Below are positions 60,029 to 64,000 of a stretch of 64,000 nucleotides of DNA, piece by piece. Source of the DNA: Theristus sp. LFF4_11 (Eukaryota; Nematoda; Chromadorea; Monhysterida; Xyalidae). The position numbers were made by a program, and so were the translations under genes. The notes under the pieces were generated by a model. It saw only the letters and a program-made list of their open reading frames with translations, was not told the DNA's origin and did no database searches. The stretch's first letter is position 1. Each line of letters opens with the position of its first letter. Where the stretch lies: positions 88,758 through 152,757 of the forward strand of contig JASANC010003315.1 of NCBI GenBank assembly GCA_030248135.1, given 5' to 3'.

Positions 60029-63000
60029 CGATTGTCCAATGGCAGCATGTGGCCGATCAGACGGCATTGAAAGAAAATTTGACTGAAATCGATTTGAGCG
60101 TCGACTTGCGCAATTTCGTCAATAAAAACAGCTCGGCAGCGGTTGGAAGTTTTGTTGGTTGGTTCCTTGGCCGATTTTTGTCGTGTGAACGTGTGAAAGT
60201 AACACACTTACGAAATGAGCATGATTATCATGTCATTGTAGAACTTTTTCCTTTTTTTGGTGGTTTTTGTCCAACCTTCCAAGAGAATTTGCATTTTTTT
60301 TCAACATTATTCTAACACTGTCAGTTTTAATCAGTTTTCGAAAAGACAGTTTGGAACTCTTGATTCCTCACACACACACCCTCTCAAATAGCACCAATCT
60401 GCAGCAGTTGTAGCATTTCCGAATTTGCATTCTGTTTCGAGATTATGATTACGGAAAATTGATATTTCCAGAATACCAAAGTGGCCGTCTATCAATTGGT
60501 GTCGTATCACACGTCAGTCGCGCATCAATCGACGGGATTGTGCGGCAGTTTCTCGCGCAATCACACTTGTTCAAGCAGTTGGTGTACGCTGGGCCCGTTC
60601 TTGAAGGTTGGCAGTGTTTTGTGTGATGTTGTTGCTGGCATCTTGCACTCGACACACCAACCAACCAATGGGCGTATTGCACTTGTGATTCATGCGTTCC
60701 ACTGTTCTACAGCCGAATGGGTGCTTTTTCTTTTTCTTCTGTACCATGCCCCAAAAAGTTTCGGATAAGATTAAATTAGTGGTTGTTTTTAATGTTCTTG
60801 CTAATTTCGCTTTCGTTTCGCCAACAAAAACTCGTTTAGTATCGCTAAGCAAAAACAAACGAGCCAGTTAAAATGGCTTTGTGTGTTCGTTGATAGCGTT
60901 TTTCCAAATTACACGGCCGATTGAATGTATCTGCATTGGCTTTCATTGATTGGCAGCAGCAATGTGAGGCAGCAATACTAAACCCAAACCTGAGTTGTGT
61001 CCGTGTCCTGTTTACGAAGTGAACACCGCTTTCAAGTTCAAGTATAAACTTCAGCTCATTATACGAGCCTTTGTCCTTCCTCGGATGGTTCTTATTTGTT
61101 TTTTGCTGTCCTGTCGGCGGTGTGCACTTCAAAATGAACGGGGGTTTCGTAAAGTATTCCATTTGGTTAAAACCACATAACCCGCTTGAAAACAGAGTCC
61201 TGAAATTACAGATAATTCGTCGTTTTTTCTTATTTGGTTTGGATGCCAAACAGCGAACCTTGTGCTTTTAGCGTTCGGTTGTAAAAACGTCTTTCTCCTT
61301 TTTCCTGTCACTCACAAACTTTTTCTGTCGTCATAAAACTGTTTATCCTTGTTCTAAACGATACGATTTCGTACGTTTTTTCATTTATCTATGTGTGTGT
61401 GTGTATGTGTGGTTCCAAAAGTTTTTCACCAGAGCCAAGACAAATCATACTTTTCTTTATGATTATCACTTTGAGAGCTAAACGGAAAATGAGCATTTTT
61501 CGCTGTTTCTGAGTGACGCATCATATGTCAGAAATGGGAATGCACTTATTACTGTGTCTACTATTTGGTCTTAACACGATGTCAACAGAGCAGGATGCTG
61601 ACAGTTATTGTATATTTTAGTGTCTACAAACTCTTTTACGAACCACCGGAGTTTTCTCATTCGTTCATCTGCAAGTTCCAGTAATCTTCAGCAGAAAACA
61701 GGGCTATTCAGAAGACGACATTTTGACCCTTGACTGCTTGTGTCTCATTTTAACTCGACATCTTTGCATGCATCTCAGAGTTCGTGTCAAGACCAAAAAC
61801 TGAAGATACCGTAATCAACGTGCATACGTTGTACGTACATTGTTGTTTCTTGCATTGCTTGCAACCAAGAACGCTGCTTCACGTGATGTCGCTGCTGCCA
61901 AAAACGTTTTTTTCGGTCCGCAATTTTTGGAGCAAAATTTTTGGTGTGTTTGTCTGTTAACGTTCATCATTTGTTCTTTCTAACCTTTTTCGTTCAGCGA
62001 AAGTTGTAAAATCGCAATAACATTTTTTTGTGAAGCGGCTTTTCTCCGTTTGTGTCGTTCCTCGTTTCCTGATTGTGTTTCATCTGCATTCTTCTCATTG
62101 TTCACCATCGTCGTCGTGGGTTGCCATGTCAAAACGTCACACGCGCTGCAAACCCAAACAGTAGTGTGGTTCACTGGTAGGACATCGGATCGCATATCTT
62201 TTCTTTCGTTCAAGGTTTTTCGTCGCTCAAATTTTGCAATTTGGTGTGACTTTTTGCAGTTTTCAGTTGTGTGATTTGTCATTACTTTGCGCTTCGCTAT
62301 TGTCCATCAAATTGTTATGGATTATTATTATCATTTGCCGTAAAAGTTGGGCGTATGTTTTTTGTTATTTATTGGTTTTGGTTCCCAATTGGCTGTTTTG
62401 AAATGTTTTTCCTGAGTTGAACTTGTCCATAACAAACGTAATCACTCAAATCAAATCTGCAGCTCGAGAAACCAACAACCTTCAAAATCAGAAAAAAGCA
62501 TTCATTGTTTGTTGAGCGCCGTCGTGTCTGTCTGACTCATTGTCATATGATGAAACGAAATTTTTATTGCTTTTGTAACATTGTGTTTTTGTTTGTTCTG
62601 TTCGCTTTTTGGTAGCGTTGAATTGTTTCTGGTTTACGTGATTCAACGACAAATAGTAATTTCCCTGAAAAAAGGCAGACCACCAAAAAAAATTTCAACG
62701 GCTAACAGCTTTCAACATGTATACCTTTCATTATGCAGTTTGCACAATAAACCTTCCGTGCGTGTTTGTTTGTAATTTTTTTTCTGTTCTGCACACAATT
62801 TGCGTCTCTGAACGACGGCTCACGACTGCTGTCTCTTATAACCCGAGCATTTTTTTCGCTCGGTGGTTTTGGTTTCGCCATTCTTTTAGTTGTTGTTTAG
62901 AGCACAGTATGACACGGTGCAGAAAGTGTTGTGTCTTCTGTTCTCTGCATCACAAAATGGACTGAAAATGCAAATACAAAAAACACAAGGACAACAAAAC

Positions 63001-63917
63001 TGAAAGCCTGACTGACAGGCAATATACGTAGTGTTATGTAGGTATTTGCAACAAAAATATTTACAAAAACAAACAACAAAAACAGAAATATTTTCGAACG
63101 ACGTGTGGATTTCCACTTCAGAAAAACCATTTCACATGAGCTGGTTGAGGCTTTTCTTTTGCTGTGTGTTGTGTGGTTTTCCATTTCCTATTTCTTGTTT
63201 TTCATTCAAATTTATGAATGCTCTGTTTGTGTTGAGTTGAAACAAAATTGTCCAAAAATAGTACATTTTTGTATTTCTATTTCTGATTAAACACCTGCTA
63301 TTCGTTTAGTGACTAATCTTTTCCAGCGATCGTGCATGTTGAACACGCCACTTTAAATGCGCTATTCGTGTTGCTCTGCATTCAGCAAAAAAAGACTTTC
63401 GAAAGTTTTTTCGGAAGTAATTTTTCACTTGTTCAATGATTAGGATATGAGACCCAGATTATTTTTTGAGGTGGTGTGTTTCATGACTACTTTGTGATTG
63501 ATAACTAGCTACTCGAATATTTATGGGGAAAAGATAAGTTGTGATTTGCGATCACTTTTTTGCGTTTGCGACAGTATTCTTGCTTCTTCGCACCTCTTTT
63601 GAGATGTACGTCTGGTGGCAACAACGCCCCTTAAAGCGTGAAACGTTATGGGTATCACGTGCAAAGCTCACCTTCTTTTCATTGTTTTTTTGTCATTCGT
63701 CATGCGTCATCATTTTTCAGCAGCCTCCACCGTTCTGCACACCAATCCTCAACCATCGATTCCGCTGACGGCGCCTCTCCAATCGGCCGCCACCGAACTA
63801 GCGTACATACGACAGCGACACATTCCACCGATTTCTTCCATCAAACATCCGCTGCTGACCACCGCCGCCGCCCGCCGCAATGCACGAGCACGATACCACT
63901 ACTGGCGAACCTGCTGA
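60029..63917 (+). CDS. Unrecognised gene, partial, three candidate exons
   Basis: Candidate exons are 60029-60157, 60472-60606 and 63721-63917, each with T-rich acceptors and in-phase joins. The first gives a helix-prone segment (QWQHVADQTALKENL, then DLSVDLRNFVNKNSS). The second reads GRLSIGVVSHVSRASIDG and VRQFLAQSHLFKQLVYAGP. The third reads PQPSIPLTAPLQSAATELAY and reaches a stop at 63915. The model starts one base into a codon, so 5' exons are missing. The first exon could also end at 60141, which changes the frame of the second. The last 280 bases are GC-rich and open in another frame to the window edge, so the true 3' end may differ, or an ATG at 63880 may begin something else. I cannot name a family. 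Confidence 0.3.
60607..63720 (+). other. Long intron or spacer, nothing recognised
   Basis: T-rich sequence with many short frames, a TG microsatellite at 61392-61411 and no exon I can support. Confidence 0.4.
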
Positions 63918-64000
63918 CGCCAGCAGTGGCAGCGCCAATCACGCCAGAAATGACGGCAGTGCCGGTTGGTTTGTCGGCGATCTGCTGCCGGCGCATCCGG

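Overview
The window is nuclear DNA of an invertebrate animal. Genes are split into many short exons, acceptors are mostly T-rich and end CAG or TAG, introns and intergenic spaces are full of short inverted-repeat transposons, and there are no operons. I cannot fix the phylum. The TTTTCAG-style acceptors would suit a nematode-like lineage, but this is only an inference. Gene models were built by hand from homology, open frame and matching splice phase. They are strong where every phase closes.

Layout. (1) 1-4.9 kb: intergenic, with a G/C-run foldback repeat and a small direct duplication. (2) 5.0-6.1 kb, minus: the 3' part of a HINT3-like HIT-domain gene; its first exon was not found. (3) 6.3-9.3 kb: a composite repeat made of an inverted-repeat module, a 149-bp satellite array and a tail. 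(4) 11.0-30.5 kb, minus: a complete 33-exon FANCI gene (about 1468 aa), with hAT-type elements in introns 16 and 19 and a second copy of the composite repeat in intron 7. (5) 30.6-35.6 kb: a pile of hAT-type elements with exact 8-bp target duplications, plus a 1.7-kb palindrome. (6) 36.7-37.5 kb, plus: a two-exon gene for a small secreted eight-cysteine protein I do not recognise. (7) 37.9-40.1 kb, minus: a complete seven-exon dynactin subunit 6 gene (DCTN6, 203 aa), tail to tail with the cysteine-rich gene. (8) 40.2-44.7 kb: a second hAT-rich block. (9) 49.9-55.1 kb, plus: a complete 15-exon GRDP-like (DUF1399) gene, 1010 aa. (10) 55.9-57.1 kb: transposons. (11) 60.0-63.9 kb, plus: scattered exons of an unrecognised gene.

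The genes do not form a pathway. FANCI acts in interstrand crosslink repair, DCTN6 in the dynactin pointed-end complex and HINT3 in nucleotide-conjugate hydrolysis; the GRDP-like protein has no settled role in animals. The most unusual material is the transposon landscape: several small hAT-type families with visible target duplications, two of them side by side on one 8-bp site, a subterminal motif shared between families, and an inverted-repeat module that lies in opposite orientations at two loci beside the same satellite. Also notable are the shifted ubiquitin-acceptor lysine in FANCI and the unassigned secreted double-motif protein.
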